Source of the DNA: Spirochaetales bacterium
GTDB lineage: Bacteria; Spirochaetota; Spirochaetia; Sphaerochaetales; Sphaerochaetaceae
Direction of reading: 5' to 3'
DNA length: 6,786 bases
NCBI GenBank assembly: GCA_028723145.1
Contig: JAQYFM010000182.1
Span: forward strand, 1-6,786
The notes under the pieces: model-generated
What the model saw: only the letters and a program-made list of their open reading frames with translations
The model's database searches: none
What the model was told of the DNA's origin: nothing
Part shown: positions 6,269 to 6,786 of the stretch, one piece after another
Position numbering within the stretch: the stretch's first letter is position 1
Layout of the letters: the number at the start of each line of letters is the position of its first letter
Made by a program: the position numbers and the translations under genes

Positions 6269-6786
6269 ATGAAAAAACTACTCTTACTTTCTTTACTACT
6301 AACTATTTCTCTCTGCACTCTTTTTTCTGCAGGAGCAAAAGAAACAAGTGTAACTGAAATTACATTTTGGCACTCAAACAGTGGTATTCTTGGTGAAGCT
6401 ATTGAAGACCTTGTTGATAACTTTAACGATAGCGTAGGAAAAGAAAAAAATATCTTCGTTACTGCAATTTACCAAGGTAAAGCAAGTGACGTACTAACAA
6501 AAGTAAAAGCAGTTAGTCAAAGTGGTGATAAAAGTGAATATCCATCATTAGTACAGCTCGATGCAACAGGTGTTGTTGATATGGCAGCTAATAGTGATTT
6601 ATTGTACGTTGAAGATTTATTTAAAGCTAATGGTGATGATTTATCCTTCTTACTCGACCATGCTAAAGAAAGCATGATGTATAAAAATCGTGTAATTGGT
6701 CTTCCTTTTAATGCATCAACAATCCTTTATTACTACAATAAAACTCTCTTTGATAAAGCAGGAGTTAAGGAAATTAAAACTCTTGA
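6269..6786 (+). CDS. UgpB-like extracellular solute-binding protein, N-terminal part (cut by window end)
   Basis: 172 codons are visible with no stop; full-length relatives are about 420-440 residues, so roughly 40% is present. It starts with a Sec signal peptide (MKK, Leu-rich core, AGA at 21-23 before Lys24). Cleavage by signal peptidase I near 21-23 is the simplest reading. Cys16 lies in ISLC, a poor lipobox, so a lipoprotein form is possible but less likely. The mature N-terminus EITFWHSNSGILGEAI (30-45) and LPFNASTILYYYNKTLF (145-161) closely follow the pattern of glycerol-3-phosphate-binding UgpB. The protein therefore captures a sugar or glycerol-phosphate-type ligand in the periplasm and hands it to the two upstream permeases; the ligand itself cannot be decided from this fragment. 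A perfect AGGAGG lies five bases before the ATG, the strongest ribosome binding site in the window, consistent with the binding protein being made in excess. Confidence 0.9.
   Translation, partial: MKKLLLLSLLLTISLCTLFSAGAKETSVTEITFWHSNSGILGEAIEDLVDNFNDSVGKEKNIFVTAIYQGKASDVLTKVKAVSQSGDKSEYPSLVQLDATGVVDMAANSDLLYVEDLFKANGDDLSFLLDHAKESMMYKNRVIGLPFNASTILYYYNKTLFDKAGVKEIKTL

Noticed and set aside
3465..6786. A single functional system joining the nucleotidyltransferase and the ABC importer
   Set aside because: The genes are divergent, the nucleotidyltransferase has its own terminator, and no shared enzyme or regulator is present; proximity alone is not enough.

Overview
The window is AT-rich and looks like part of a diderm bacterial chromosome, most likely a spirochaete of the Treponema/Sphaerochaeta type. 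This is inferred from a small exported barrel-like protein ending in Phe, from a solute-binding protein whose signal peptide ends in SAGAKE (an ending I associate with spirochaete binding proteins), and from the low GC content. Nothing here fixes genus or species. I see no rRNA, tRNA, CRISPR array, insertion sequence or phage gene.

Layout, left to right. (1) Positions 1-258 hold the 3' end of an Rpn/PD-(D/E)XK nuclease gene, followed by a strong hairpin. (2) A small outer-membrane beta-barrel-like protein on the minus strand (425-934) is divergent from a small single-domain cupin on the plus strand (1053-1400). (3) The cupin converges on a long-chain acyl-CoA synthetase on the minus strand (1431-3326); a 9-bp hairpin lies in the 30-bp gap. 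(4) A sugar-nucleotidyltransferase-like gene on the minus strand (3465-4376) lies upstream of the synthetase. The two are separated by a clear intrinsic terminator and then a promoter-like stretch with a palindrome, so they are probably transcribed separately. (5) Divergent from the nucleotidyltransferase, a UgpA/UgpE/UgpB-type carbohydrate ABC importer operon starts on the plus strand (4596 to the window end). It holds two permeases and the start of the periplasmic binding protein; no ATPase gene is in view. A 10-bp perfect inverted repeat sits just upstream and looks like an operator.

How the genes work together: the three ABC genes form one transport unit, with the permeases overlapping by one base and the binding protein 12 bases further on. 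It probably imports a sugar or glycerol-phosphate-type solute using an ATPase encoded elsewhere. The synthetase activates fatty acids for lipid metabolism. The nucleotidyltransferase probably activates a sugar phosphate. The remaining genes have no evident shared pathway. I see no convincing new multi-gene system. The points most worth a second look are the four-residue glycine repeat in the Rpn C-terminus (a possible gene-within-gene antitoxin region), the altered C-terminal lysine motif of the acyl-CoA synthetase, and the two operator-like palindromes.
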